64,000 nucleotides of DNA from DATEDA01 sp963827595 (GTDB taxonomy: Bacteria > Pseudomonadota > Gammaproteobacteria > Burkholderiales > SG8-39): assembly GCA_963827595.1 (NCBI GenBank), contig CAWHBT010000010.1, positions 1-64,000 on the forward strand, written 5' to 3'. Positions within the stretch are counted from its first letter, which is position 1; each line of letters begins with the position of its first letter. Positions 1-9,311 of this stretch are shown here, in pieces. The notes below the pieces were generated by a model. The model had not been told where the DNA came from. It was given only the letters and a program-made list of their open reading frames with translations, and did no database searches. The position numbers and the translations under genes are program-made.

Positions 1-33
1 TGTACGGGTGGGGAAGCCTGCTTGCCGCGCACT
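1..33 (-). CDS. possible small bd-oxidase accessory protein, partial
   Basis: A GTG at position 33 begins two bases after the cydB stop, and the frame stays open to the window edge (starts MRGKQASPP). Cytochrome bd operons commonly end with a tiny single-helix subunit (CydX or DUF2474), and such N-termini are short and polar before the helix. Only ten residues are visible, so the assignment rests on position alone. It could equally be non-coding. Confidence 0.25.
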
Positions 34-35
34 AG

Positions 36-1040
36 CTAGTGATATCCGGTGTCCGCCCGCACCTTCCCCCGGAACACCCAGTACGACCAGCCGCTGTACA
101 TGAGGATGATCGGCAGCAGGAGCAGCGTGCCGACGAGCAGGAAGGCCTGCGACTGCGGCGCGGCGGCGGCGTCCCAGAGGGTGATGCTCGGCGGCACGAT
201 GTACGGGAACAGGCTGATCCCGAGCCCGAGATAGCACATCGCGAAGAGCCCCATGGCGGCGAGGAACGGCGCGAGGTCGCGGCCGCGCGCGAGCGAGCGC
301 CACAGCCACCACGCGAGGGCCGCCGTCACCACCGGCACCGGGGCGAGGAAGGCGATGTTGGGCCACGCGAACCAGCGCGCGGCGATGCGCGCGTCGAGAA
401 CCGGCGTCCAGAGGCTCACCATCGCGATGAAGGCGAGCACTCCCACCAGGCCCACTTGCGCCTTGCCGCGTGCCCACTTCTGCAGCGGCCCTTCGGTCTT
501 CATCACGAGCCAGGTCGCGCCGAGGAGCACGTAGCCGAACACGAGGCCGACGCCGACCGCCAGCACGAACGGATGCACCCAGTCGAGGCTCGAGCCGGCG
601 TACTGGCGTCCCTCGACGGCGAAGCCCAGGACGAACTTGCCGAGCACGCACCCCTGCGCGAAGGTGGCGACGAGCGAGCCCCAGAAGAACGACCGGTCCC
701 AGAGCTTGCGGCTGGTCTGCGCGTTGTGCCGGAACTCGAACGCGACGCCGCGGAAGATGAGCCCCAGCAGCATCGCAAGGATCGGGAAGTAGACCGCCGG
801 AATGATGATCGCGAACGCGAGCGGGAACGCCGCAAAGAGCGCGATGCCGCCGAGCACGAGCCAGGTCTCGTTGCCGTCCCAGATCGGTGCGACCGAGGCC
901 ATCATCAGGTCGCGGCCCCGGTCGTTCGGCGCGAACGGGAAGAGGATCCCCACGCCGAGGTCGAAGCCGTCGAGCAGGACGTACATGAAGACGCCCAGCG
1001 CGAGGATGACGGTCCAGACCGGCACGAGATCGAGCGCCAT
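36..1040 (-). CDS. cydB: cytochrome bd ubiquinol oxidase subunit II (CydB/CioB)
   Basis: Second subunit of the bd-type quinol oxidase, an inner-membrane terminal oxidase that reduces oxygen with ubiquinol electrons. The 334-residue product is almost entirely hydrophobic, with about eight to nine membrane helices. It carries the CydB signature WDGNETWLV near residue 54 and the early GFDLG segment. Length matches the cyanide-insensitive (CIO) branch, slightly shorter than E. coli CydB. The ATG lies 12 bases after the cydA stop, so the two are cotranscribed. Sure of family; the cyanide-insensitive subtype is inferred from the short CydA partner. Confidence 0.95.
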   Translation of the reverse strand: MALDLVPVWTVILALGVFMYVLLDGFDLGVGILFPFAPNDRGRDLMMASVAPIWDGNETWLVLGGIALFAAFPLAFAIIIPAVYFPILAMLLGLIFRGVAFEFRHNAQTSRKLWDRSFFWGSLVATFAQGCVLGKFVLGFAVEGRQYAGSSLDWVHPFVLAVGVGLVFGYVLLGATWLVMKTEGPLQKWARGKAQVGLVGVLAFIAMVSLWTPVLDARIAARWFAWPNIAFLAPVPVVTAALAWWLWRSLARGRDLAPFLAAMGLFAMCYLGLGISLFPYIVPPSITLWDAAAAPQSQAFLLVGTLLLLPIILMYSGWSYWVFRGKVRADTGYH

Positions 1041-1052
1041 GGCTGCCGCTCC

Positions 1053-2434
1053 TCAGTCCCGCCCGGTCGCCGCGGAGAGCGGCCGCGCCGCGCGCTCGGC
1101 GGGCCGCAGCTCGTGGCCTTCCACCTGCTCCGGCAGGCCGCGCTGGACCAGCCGGACGAGGTAGTAGACGCCGGCGCCGAACACGACGCAGTAGACGGCG
1201 ACGTAGGCCGCGAGCGAGACGAGCACGTCACCCCCGGTGAGTGTCGGTGTCACCGCGTCCGCGGTCCGCAGGTGGCCGTAGACGACGTACGGCTGGCGGC
1301 CGACCTCGGTCGTGATCCACCCGGCCGTGACCGCGATGTAGCCCGAGGGGATCGCCCAAGTCGCGGCGCGCAGGAACGCCGGCGTCCGAAGAGGCGCTTC
1401 CGCCAGGCGAGCCACCCCGCCCAGAGGGTGAGCGCCAGCATGATCGCCCACATCCCGATCATGATCCGGAAGCCGTAGAACACCAGCGCGACCGGCGGGC
1501 GCTCGTCTTTCGGGAAATCCTTCAGGCCGCGCACCGTGCCGTCCCAGTCGTGCGTGAGGTAGAAGCTCCCGAGCTTCGGGATCGACACCTCGACGTGATT
1601 CGCCTCGGCCGCCGCGTCGGGGACCGCGAACAGCACCGCCGGCTGCCCGGCGCGCGTGTCCCAGAACCCTTCCATCGCCGCGACCTTCGCCGGCTGGTGC
1701 GCGAGGGTGTTCAGCCCGTGCAGATCGCCGATCAGCGCCTGCGCCGGGACGAGCACCGCGGCGAGCATCAGGCCCATCGCGATCATCACCTTCGACTCGG
1801 CGACGTGGCGGCCGCGACGCAGGTACCACGCGGCCACGCCGATGACGGTGAACGCGGTCGTGAGGTACACCGCCACGACCGTGTGCACGAACCGGTACGG
1901 GAACGACGGGTTGAACATCACCGCCAGCCAGTCGGTCGGCACGAAGCGGCCGTCCACGATCTCGAACCCGGTCGGGGTCTGCATCCAGCTGTTGACGATG
2001 AGGATCCAGAAGGTGCTGAAGAGCGTGCCGATCGCGACCATCACCGCCGAGGCGAAGTGCGCCCACGGCGGCACGAGCTTGCGCCCGAACAGCAGCACGC
2101 CGAGGAACGCCGCCTCGAGGAAGAACGCGGTGAGGCCCTCGTAGGCCATCAGCGGCGCGACGATGTTCGCGGTCGCGTCCGAATACCGGCTCCAGTTGGT
2201 GCCGAACTGGAACGGCATCACGATGCCGGAGACGACGCCCATGCCGAACGACACGGCGAAGATCTTGATCCAGAACGTCGACGTGCGGAGGTACGCGCGC
2301 CTGCGGGTGGCGAGGTACAGCCCTTCGAGCACCGCGATGTAGGACGCGAGCCCGATCGTGAACGCGGGGAGCAGGAAGTGGAACGCGACGACGAACGCGA
2401 ACTGCAGGCGCGAGAGCAGAACGGGGTCGAGCAT
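1053..2434 (-). CDS. cydA: cytochrome bd ubiquinol oxidase subunit I (CydA/CioA), frameshifted
   Basis: Haem-carrying, quinol-oxidising subunit of cytochrome bd. Start ATG at 2434 gives MLDPVLLSRLQ with the high-spin haem ligand at exactly His19 (family numbering). Visible further on are the conserved acidic helix GLTAFFLEAAFLG, the second haem histidine in YRFVHTVVAVY and the methionine-ligand region GFRIMIGMW. Around 1385-1395 the frame breaks after WRKRLFG; the C-terminal part, with TEVGRQPYVVYG, continues in another frame to the stop at 1053. The total of about 460 residues implies a short Q-loop as in CIO enzymes. The span is two bases over a multiple of three, consistent with one missing base. 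All key residues survive, so an assembly error is more likely than a dead gene. Confidence 0.9.
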
Positions 2435-2562
2435 CAGCCGCGTCCTCGGTTGCGTCGGGTGGGCGTACGCGGCACGCAGGATAGCAGCGTTTCCGCGCGG
2501 CGCGGGCGGGGCGCCCGGAGGCGCTAGGCTGGGTCCGGCTTCGAGCCGAGGAGGGTGTTCCC

Positions 2563-3720
2563 GTGTCCGCAACGATCCCGCGCCTGCGCGCCGTGCGCGC
2601 TCGCGCGCTGAACGTGCCGGTGCGCCGGCCGCTCGCCACCGCGGGCGGTGCGCTCACGCACACGGCGTTCGTCCTGGTGGACCTCGAGACCGAGGAAGGG
2701 ATCACCGGGGCGAGCTACGCGTGGACGCCCGCGCCGTATTCGGCCAAGCCGCTCGCGGCGCTGGTGGAGGCGCTCGGCGGGATGCTCAAGGGCGATCCGG
2801 TTGCCCCGATCGCGATCGAGCGGAAGCTGCGCCAGCGGCTCACGCTCCTCCAGGTGCAGGGCCTGCAGGCGCTCGCGGTCTCCGCCATCGACGTCGCCTG
2901 CTGGGATGTCGCGGCGAAGGCCGCGGGACAGCCGCTCGCCCGGCTGCTCGGCGGCGTGCCGCGGCCGATTCCCGCCTACAACTCGAACGGCCTCGGCATC
3001 ATGGGGCCGGACCGCGCCGCCGCCGAAGCCGTGGAGCTCGCTGCCCCGGGCTTCAAGGCGATCAAGGTGCGGCTGGGTTATCCGACGCTCGCCGAGGACG
3101 TCGCGGTGGTGCGTGCCGTGCGGCGCGCCGTCGGCGACGCGACCATTCTGATGTCGGATTACAACCAGGCGCTCCTGCCGCCGGAGGCCGAAGCGCGCGC
3201 CCGGGCGCTCGACCCCGAGGGGCTCGCGTGGATCGAGGAGCCGGTCCGGTTCGACGACTACGCGGGCTGCGCGCGCGTTGCCGCCGCGGCAGCGACGCCG
3301 ATCCAGATCGGCGAGAGCTGCTGGGGCGTGTACGACATGCAGAAGGCGCTCGACGCGAACGCCTGCGACTTCTTCATGCCGGATCTCGGCAAGATCGGCG
3401 GCGTCACCGGCTGGCTCCGCGCCGCGGCGCTCGCCGAGCCGCGCGGCCTGCCGATCTCGACGCACCTCTTCCCGGAAGTGTCGGCGCACCTGATGGCGGT
3501 GACGCCGACCGCCCACTGGCTCGAGTACGTGGACTGGGCGAACCCGATCCTCGCGATGCCGCTGCAGCTGAAAGAAGGCAACGCCGTCATTCCCGAGCGG
3601 CCGGGCAACGGCCTGGCGTGGAACGAGGAAACGGTCGCCCGCTTCCTCGTTCCCTGGTCGAGCGTCAGGCTGCTGCCGCCAGCGGCTGCACCGCCGCTGC
3701 CGGCTCGGTCTCGAGCGTGA
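2563..3720 (+). CDS. enolase-superfamily enzyme, mandelate racemase-like
   Basis: Member of the mandelate racemase/muconate lactonizing family, which abstracts a proton alpha to a carboxylate with Mg2+. Residues align with Pseudomonas mandelate racemase at a constant offset of four: metal ligands Asp199, Glu225 and Glu251, general acid/base His301 with the Asp partner region (MPDLGKIGGVTGW, 272-284), and Glu321. The racemase KxK motif is here Lys168-Val-Arg170, so the S-specific lysine base is replaced by arginine. That makes true mandelate racemisation doubtful; an acid-sugar dehydratase or another racemase-like role is possible. GTG start at 2563 follows a GAGGAGGG ribosome site. The 3' end overlaps the convergent ahpD by 56 bases. 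Substrate unknown. Confidence 0.85.
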   Translation: MSATIPRLRAVRARALNVPVRRPLATAGGALTHTAFVLVDLETEEGITGASYAWTPAPYSAKPLAALVEALGGMLKGDPVAPIAIERKLRQRLTLLQVQGLQALAVSAIDVACWDVAAKAAGQPLARLLGGVPRPIPAYNSNGLGIMGPDRAAAEAVELAAPGFKAIKVRLGYPTLAEDVAVVRAVRRAVGDATILMSDYNQALLPPEAEARARALDPEGLAWIEEPVRFDDYAGCARVAAAAATPIQIGESCWGVYDMQKALDANACDFFMPDLGKIGGVTGWLRAAALAEPRGLPISTHLFPEVSAHLMAVTPTAHWLEYVDWANPILAMPLQLKEGNAVIPERPGNGLAWNEETVARFLVPWSSVRLLPPAAAPPLPARSRA

Positions 3721-4228
3721 CCGCGACCGCGTGCACGACCGACGCGATCCGGACCGCCGCCTGGATCTGCTCGCGCGTCACACCTGCCTCGCGCAGCACC
3801 TTCTCGTGAGCGGTGATGCACCGGCCGCAGCCGTTCACCGCCGATACCGCGAGCGACCACAGCTCGAAGTTCTCGCGCGCGGTCCCGGGGTTCGCGATGA
3901 CGTTCATGCGCAGGCCGGCCCGGAGCTTCGCGTACTCCTCGTCCTCGACGAGGTGCAGGAAGCGGTAGTAGACGTTGTTCATCGCCATGATCGCGGCCGC
4001 CGCCTTGGCGGCGGTGAACGCCGCCGGCTCCAGCCGCGGGCCGAACTCGGCCACCACCGCCTCGATCACCTCGCGGTTGCGCGAGGCGAGCGCCGCGGCG
4101 ACGAACGTGCCGGCCTTCCGGGTCTCGTCGAGGACGGTCTCGCCCGCCAGCGTGCCGAGGCTGAGCTTCAGGTCCTTGGCGTACTCGGGCAGGCGATCGC
4201 GCAGCGTTTGCAGCGTCTGCAGGGACAT
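3665..4228 (-). CDS. ahpD: alkyl hydroperoxide reductase AhpD-like protein
   Basis: AhpD/carboxymuconolactone-decarboxylase fold protein, 187 residues, all-helical. The redox motif CGRC followed by ITAHEK (about residues 134-143) is the AhpD CxxC...H arrangement. In mycobacteria AhpD, with lipoamide as electron source, re-reduces the peroxiredoxin AhpC. It lies 16 bases downstream of ahpC on the same strand, so the pair forms one peroxide-reducing operon in the cytoplasm. The upstream acidic residues of the AhpD proton relay (NVYYRFLHLVEDEE) are present. Its 3' end overlaps the convergent racemase-like gene. Confidence 0.92.
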   Translation of the reverse strand: MSLQTLQTLRDRLPEYAKDLKLSLGTLAGETVLDETRKAGTFVAAALASRNREVIEAVVAEFGPRLEPAAFTAAKAAAAIMAMNNVYYRFLHLVEDEEYAKLRAGLRMNVIANPGTARENFELWSLAVSAVNGCGRCITAHEKVLREAGVTREQIQAAVRIASVVHAVAVTLETEPAAAVQPLAAAA

Positions 4229-4244
4229 GGGTTTTCTCCTCGCC

Positions 4245-4784
<540 letters not shown>

Positions 4785-4840
4785 TGCAGTCTCCTTGAAC
4801 GGTTGAATTCGCAGTGCTGCGGAGTGTGCCGGTGGCCGCC

Positions 4841-4890
4841 TGATCGATCCAACGGGATTTTTCGGTTACAGTGATCGAGCCGCTCGATCA
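4841..4890. promoter_or_regulatory. candidate OxyR operator between ahpC and oxyR
   Basis: The divergent ahpC/oxyR spacer holds a perfect 8-bp inverted repeat TGATCGAG-CCG-CTCGATCA at 4872-4890, with a T-N11-A LysR-type core. A further TGATCGAT half-site lies at 4841-4848, 31 bp upstream, or about three helical turns. This spacing suits a LysR tetramer. It supports the GTG at 4907, rather than the one at 4871, as oxyR start, because the palindrome then lies outside the coding region. It does not match the E. coli ATAG-type OxyR consensus, so assignment is by position. Confidence 0.5.
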
Positions 4891-4906
4891 AGGCATCGCC
4901 ACCCCA

Positions 4907-5854
4907 GTGAACGCGCTCCCGTCGCTCCGCCAGCTCCGCTACCTCGTCGCCGTCGCCGACCGCCTGAACTTCCGGGCCGCGGCGGCGGCGTGCTTCGTCA
5001 CACAGTCCACCCTGTCGGCGGGGATCAAGGAGCTCGAAAGCCTACTCGGCGTCGCGCTCCTCGAACGCGACAAGCGCAGCGTCCGGCTCACGGCCGCGGG
5101 CGAGGCGGTGGTCGCAAGGGCGCGGGCGCTGGTCGCGGAGGCGCAGGATCTCGTCGCGACCGCGCGCGGCGCCGCAGCGCCGCTCGTCGGCCCGTTCCGG
5201 CTCGGCATCATCCCGACGATCGCGCCGTTTCTGCTGCCGGTGCTCGCGCCCAAGCTGCGCGGGCGGTATCCGAACCTCAAGCTCTACCTGCGCGAGGACC
5301 TCACCGAGCGGCTGCTCGACCGGCTCCGCGCGGGCGAGCTCGACGCGGCGCTGATCGCGCTCCCCTACGCGACCGGGGACCTCGCCGTGCAGGAGCTCTT
5401 CCGCGACGAGTTCTGGTTCGTCGCCCGCCAGGACGACCCCCTCGCGCGCGAGAAGGCGGTCGCGGTCGAGCGACTCGCGCCGCGCGAGATCGTGCTGCTC
5501 GAGGAAGGCCACTGCCTGCGCGACCACGCGATCGTGGCGTGCGGCGCGCGCGGGGCGGGGGAGGCGCCGGCGGTCGAGGCGACGAGCCTCGCGACGCTGG
5601 TCCAGATGGTCGAGGGCGGCCTGGGCGTGACGCTCCTGCCGGAGATGACGCTGAAAGCCGGCCTCCTGAACGGCACCGCGCTCGTCGCGCGGCCGTTCGC
5701 GTCCCGCGTTCCGGCGCGGCACATCGCGCTCGTCTCGCGGCCGGCCGGCGCGCGGCGCCGCGACGTCGCGCTGCTGGGCGAGTTCATCGTCGAGTACGCC
5801 GCGCCCCGGCTGAAGGCGGGGATCGCCTCGATCCGGCGCCGCAAGGCGGCGTGA
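4907..5854 (+). CDS. oxyR: LysR-family peroxide regulator OxyR
   Basis: LysR-type transcription factor of 315 residues from the GTG at 4907. An N-terminal winged helix-turn-helix (RQLRYLVAVADRLNFRAAAAAC, QSTLSAGIKELE) is followed by the periplasmic-binding-like sensor domain. The redox cysteines are Cys203 in EEGHCLRDHA and Cys212 in VACGARG, nine apart as in E. coli OxyR 199/208, which marks this as a genuine peroxide sensor rather than a generic LysR protein. It probably activates the divergent ahpC-ahpD. An in-frame GTG at 4871 would add twelve residues but would place the palindromic operator inside the gene. Confidence 0.93.
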   Translation: MNALPSLRQLRYLVAVADRLNFRAAAAACFVTQSTLSAGIKELESLLGVALLERDKRSVRLTAAGEAVVARARALVAEAQDLVATARGAAAPLVGPFRLGIIPTIAPFLLPVLAPKLRGRYPNLKLYLREDLTERLLDRLRAGELDAALIALPYATGDLAVQELFRDEFWFVARQDDPLAREKAVAVERLAPREIVLLEEGHCLRDHAIVACGARGAGEAPAVEATSLATLVQMVEGGLGVTLLPEMTLKAGLLNGTALVARPFASRVPARHIALVSRPAGARRRDVALLGEFIVEYAAPRLKAGIASIRRRKAA

Positions 5855-5898
5855 TGCGACCGGCGCGCACAACGCCATGCCGCGGCCCATCTTGCCAA

Positions 5899-5926
5899 TT
5901 GAACGGCGCGCCGGTTGTGATATATA
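5899..5926 (+). promoter_or_regulatory. sigma70-like promoter upstream of the acyl carrier protein
   Basis: TTGAAC at 5899-5904 and TATATA at 5921-5926 are separated by 16 bp, in a notably AT-rich patch of a 169-base intergenic region. The element sits about 100 bases ahead of the acyl carrier protein start, so it would give a leader of roughly 90 nt. It is the best candidate promoter for the first pigment-cluster operon (6024-9307). Assigned by eye only. Confidence 0.45.
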
Positions 5927-6023
5927 GGGTCTGACATCCGGTCGGCATGGCGCTGGGACCGCCCCGACGGGCGAGGCGAGGGGGAGTCACTCGCCCACCA
6001 CACTAGACGAGAAGACATACACG

Positions 6024-6341
6024 ATGCAGCCCCTGAAAAGCGTTCCCGCCGCCGACGTTCCCGAACCCGAAGGGCGGGCGCTGAGCCCCGACGAGCTCGA
6101 GCTCGCGCGGCTCGTCGTCACTGCCCTCAACCTCGAGGACCTGAAGCCCGACGAGATCGACCCCGAAGCGCCGCTCTACGGCGAGGGGCTCGGCCTGGAC
6201 TCGATCGACGTCCTCGAGATGTCGCTCGCGATCTCCAAGGCGTACGGCGTCCAGCTCCGGTCGGACGATCCCGACAACGACAAGATCTTCCGCTCGCTCC
6301 GGAGCCTGAGCACGTACGTCCGCTCGCGGCGCGTGAAGTAG
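6024..6341 (+). CDS. acyl carrier protein of aryl-polyene-type cluster
   Basis: Acidic 105-residue protein with a typical carrier-protein helix and the phosphopantetheine site LGLDSIDVLEMS (serine near residue 64). It would carry the growing acyl chain as a thioester in the cytoplasm. An N-terminal extension of about 20 residues is longer than in primary-metabolism AcpP. It heads an operon with a COG4648 membrane protein, an AMP-ligase and an LpxL-like acyltransferase, an order known from aryl polyene loci. Those loci usually encode two carrier proteins; only this one is visible here. Confidence 0.9.
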   Translation: MQPLKSVPAADVPEPEGRALSPDELELARLVVTALNLEDLKPDEIDPEAPLYGEGLGLDSIDVLEMSLAISKAYGVQLRSDDPDNDKIFRSLRSLSTYVRSRRVK

Positions 6342-6357
6342 CCGGAGCGGCCGGCGC

Positions 6358-6993
6358 ATGCCGCGTCCGGGCCTCGTCCTCGTCGGTGCGGCGCTCGTCG
6401 CGTTCCCGTTCGCGTTCCACGCGCTGATCCTCTCCGACGGCGCCGGCGCGATCGCGACGACGGTCGGGTGGGTACTCGCGGTCGCCACGGCGCTCGCCGT
6501 CCTCCGCGCCGGCGCCGCGGCGGGCGCGGAGCTCGCCTTAGTGTTCGGCGCGATCGGGCTCGCCTGGTACGCGAGTGCGAGCGGACCCTACGCCGTATTC
6601 GTGCCGCCGCTGGCGATCAACCTGCTCCTCGTCTGGTTCTTCGGCCGCACGCTCGTGCCCGGGCGCGAGCCGCTCGTGACCGCGATCGCGCGCTTCGTGC
6701 GCGGCCGGCTCGACCCGGAGGTCGCGCGCTATACGCGGCACGTGACCTGGGCCTGGTGCGGGTTCTTCGCGGCGAACGCCGTGGTCTCCGCCGCGCTCGC
6801 GGCGCTCGCGCCGCTCGCTGCGTGGTCGCTCTACACGAACGTGCTGGCCACGCCGCTCTTCGTGCTCGCGTTCGCCGCCGAGTATGCGTACCGCCGCCGG
6901 CGGTTTCCGGCGCTGGAGCACGTCCCGCCGCTTCGGCTTCTCGAGCGCCTGATGAGGGCGGGCTACTTCGGCTCGATGCCGCGAACCAAGTGA
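6358..6993 (+). CDS. COG4648 predicted membrane protein, copy 1
   Basis: Integral membrane protein of 211 residues with about six predicted helices and a conserved central motif FFGRTLVPGREPLVTAIARF. COG4648 proteins are regular but uncharacterised members of aryl polyene clusters. The stop overlaps the GTG of the following AMP-ligase by four bases (GTGA), so the two are translationally coupled. A clear paralogue lies at 18057-18668, sharing the segment RTLxPxREPLVTxIARxVR and a TNIL/TNVL helix near the C-terminus. Function unknown; a role in moving or anchoring the lipid pigment is only inference. Confidence 0.82.
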   Translation: MPRPGLVLVGAALVAFPFAFHALILSDGAGAIATTVGWVLAVATALAVLRAGAAAGAELALVFGAIGLAWYASASGPYAVFVPPLAINLLLVWFFGRTLVPGREPLVTAIARFVRGRLDPEVARYTRHVTWAWCGFFAANAVVSAALAALAPLAAWSLYTNVLATPLFVLAFAAEYAYRRRRFPALEHVPPLRLLERLMRAGYFGSMPRTK

Positions 6994-8339
6994 GCCGCGC
7001 CGCGCCGACGTCGCGCGTTCCGCTGGTCGTGCCGCGGCCCGCCACGGACATCTTCGCCTACTCCGGCGAGCGGCGGATCACCATTCTCGACTTCGTGGCC
7101 GATGTCGCGGCGCTCGCCGCACGGCTGCCCGACCGCAAGCACGTCGTCAACCTCTGCGTGGACCGCTATCGCTTCACGGTGGCGTTCGGCGCGGCGCTCG
7201 CGCGCCGCCAGGTGAGCCTGCTGCCGTCGCACCGCACGCCCGAATTCCTCGCCGGGCTGGCCCGTGTCCACCCGGACCTCTACTGCCTCGCCGACGAAAC
7301 GGTCGAATGGTGTCCGCTCGAGGCCATTCCCTACCCGTCGGACCTCGCGCCCGGGACCGGCGACCCCGCGGTGCCGGCGTTCCCGCCGGAGCAGGTGGCG
7401 GCGATCGCGTTCACCTCCGGCACGACGGGCGCACCGACGCCGCACGTGAAGCTCTGGGGCGCGCTCGTGCAGGGCGCCCGCGCGGAGGCGCAGGCGCTCG
7501 GAATCGACCGGCTAGCCGGGGCGACGCTGGTGGGCACCGTGCCGCCGCAGCACATGTACGGCCTCGAATCCACGGTGCTGCTGGTGTTGCAGCATCGGTT
7601 TGCGATGGAAGGCGGCCGTCCGTTCTACCCCCGCGACGTGGGCGAGGCGCTGGCGCGGGTTCCGGCACCGCGGGTGCTGATTACGACGCCGGTGCATCTG
7701 CGCGCCCTCGACACGGACGAGACCGAGCTGCCGCCGCTCGCCTGCGTGGTGTCGGCCACCGCGCCGCTCGCGCCGGAGGCAGCCCAGCGTGCCGAGCGGC
7801 GCTACCGCGCGCCGGTGCTCGAGATCTACGGCTTCACCGAAGCGGGAATGGTCGCCAGCCGCCGCACGGTGGAAGGCGAGACCTGGCGTCTGCTGCCCGG
7901 CGTCGCGCTGCGCCGCGACGGCGAGGGGTGGTGGGCGGAGAGCGGCCACGTCCCGGCGCCGGCGCGGTTCAGCGACCTGATCGACGTGTTCGACGGGGAG
8001 CGCTTCGCGCTGCGCGGGCGCGCGAGCGACGTCGTGAACGTGGCGGGCAAGCGCGCCTCGCTCGCCGGTCTCAATGCCCAGCTGCTGGCGATCCCCGGCG
8101 TGGTGGACGGCGCGTTCTTCGTCCCCGAGGACAACGGGACCGGGGTGCGGCGGCTCGCGGCATTCGTCGTCGCGCCGGGCCTCAGCGCGCGGCGCGTGCT
8201 CGAAGAGCTCCGGCGCCGGGTCGACCCGGCGTTCGTGCCGCGACCGCTCCGCCTCGTCGCCCGGCTGCCCCGCAACGCGACCGGCAAGCTCACGGCCGAG
8301 GATCTGGGGACGCTCGCGGACAAGCGAGCGCGGCGATGA
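6990..8339 (+). CDS. AMP-dependent acyl/aryl ligase, copy 1
   Basis: Adenylate-forming enzyme of 449 residues, expected to activate an aryl or fatty acid and load it on the carrier protein. GTG start at 6990 overlaps the previous stop. Motifs: P-loop AFTSGTTGAPTPHVK (about 135-150), the A5 element EIYGFTEAGMVASRR, the hinge/A8 region LRGRASDVVNVAGKRASL, and the A10 lysine motif RNATGKL near the C-terminus. It is shorter than standard acyl-CoA synthetases, as in aryl polyene ligases. A paralogue lies at 19332-20667. Substrate unknown; 4-hydroxybenzoate-type acids are known for related loci. Confidence 0.9.
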   Translation: MSRAAPTSRVPLVVPRPATDIFAYSGERRITILDFVADVAALAARLPDRKHVVNLCVDRYRFTVAFGAALARRQVSLLPSHRTPEFLAGLARVHPDLYCLADETVEWCPLEAIPYPSDLAPGTGDPAVPAFPPEQVAAIAFTSGTTGAPTPHVKLWGALVQGARAEAQALGIDRLAGATLVGTVPPQHMYGLESTVLLVLQHRFAMEGGRPFYPRDVGEALARVPAPRVLITTPVHLRALDTDETELPPLACVVSATAPLAPEAAQRAERRYRAPVLEIYGFTEAGMVASRRTVEGETWRLLPGVALRRDGEGWWAESGHVPAPARFSDLIDVFDGERFALRGRASDVVNVAGKRASLAGLNAQLLAIPGVVDGAFFVPEDNGTGVRRLAAFVVAPGLSARRVLEELRRRVDPAFVPRPLRLVARLPRNATGKLTAEDLGTLADKRARR

Positions 8340-9307
8340 CGCAGGCCCAGCTGCCGGTGACCCGGCCGGGCACGCCGCCGCCCCACGCCCCGGAGAAGGG
8401 CTGGGCGGCGCGGCTGCTCGGCGACTTCCACGTCACCGGCCTCTTCTGGTACCGCTTCCACCGGTGGGCGGTCGCGAGTCTGCCCGGCTGGGCGCTCGCG
8501 CCGTTCGTGGCCGTCTTCACGACCTTGTTCTTCTTCGCGCTCCTGAACATCCGCCGGGCAATCGCGTCGAACCTTGTTCCGGTCCTCGGGCCCTGCGGCT
8601 GGCTGGAGCGGCAGCGGCGGATCTTCCGCACCATGCACGCGTTCGCGTGGTGCCTGACCGAGCGCTACGAGCGGCTCGTCACCGACCGGCCGTTCGAGGT
8701 CGAGGTCGAGGCGCTGGAGCACTGGAACGAGGTCGCGCAGTCCGGACGGGGCTTCGTCATGGTCACCGCCCATCTCGGGCTCTACGAGGTCGGTTCCATG
8801 GTCGCGTCGGTGCGGGAGGCGCGCCACGTGCATCTCGTCCGCGAGCCGGAGGTCGATCCGCGCGCGCAGGAATTCATCCGGCAGTCCGTGGCCAACGTCC
8901 AGGGCGCTCACTACACGATGCACTTCCAGAACGGCGACCCGCTGCAGGGAATGGCGCTCGCCGAAGTGCTGCAGCGGGGCGAGATCGTCGCGATCCAGGC
9001 CGATCGCCCGCGCGCCGGCGGCCGGACCGTCGCGGCGACGCTGTTCGGCCGGCCGTTCGCGGTCCCGGCGGGCCCCGCCGCGCTCGCGCGGACCGCCGAC
9101 GTGCCGCTGCTGCCGGTTTTCGCGCTGCGCGAGGGGCGGCGCGGCGTGCGCATGGTGTTCCGTCCGCCGATCCACGTCGCGCGCACCGCCAATCGCACCG
9201 CCGATCTCGCAGAAGCGATGTGCCGCGTCGCCGCCGACATCGAGGCGGGAATCCGGCGCGCCCCGCACCAGTGGTTCGTGTTCCGGGAGCTCTGGCCCGG
9301 CGCTTGA
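8336..9307 (+). CDS. LpxL-like lysophospholipid/lipid acyltransferase
   Basis: Membrane-associated acyltransferase of the LpxL/HtrB family, 323 residues. An N-terminal hydrophobic helix (ALAPFVAVFTTLFFFALLN) is followed by the catalytic motif VTAHLGLYE (H-x4-E) near residue 143 and the acceptor-site segment VAIQADRPRAGG. In aryl polyene pathways such enzymes attach a fatty acyl or polyenoyl group to the lipid part of the product. ATG at 8336 overlaps the ligase stop (ATGA), so it closes the 6024-9307 operon. The next gene is convergent, five bases away. Confidence 0.88.
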   Translation: MTQAQLPVTRPGTPPPHAPEKGWAARLLGDFHVTGLFWYRFHRWAVASLPGWALAPFVAVFTTLFFFALLNIRRAIASNLVPVLGPCGWLERQRRIFRTMHAFAWCLTERYERLVTDRPFEVEVEALEHWNEVAQSGRGFVMVTAHLGLYEVGSMVASVREARHVHLVREPEVDPRAQEFIRQSVANVQGAHYTMHFQNGDPLQGMALAEVLQRGEIVAIQADRPRAGGRTVAATLFGRPFAVPAGPAALARTADVPLLPVFALREGRRGVRMVFRPPIHVARTANRTADLAEAMCRVAADIEAGIRRAPHQWFVFRELWPGA

Positions 9308-9311
9308 TTCG

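Noticed and set aside
4871..4906. Longer oxyR from the GTG at 4871
   Set aside because: It would place the perfect palindromic operator inside the coding region and adds residues not typical of the OxyR N-terminus.
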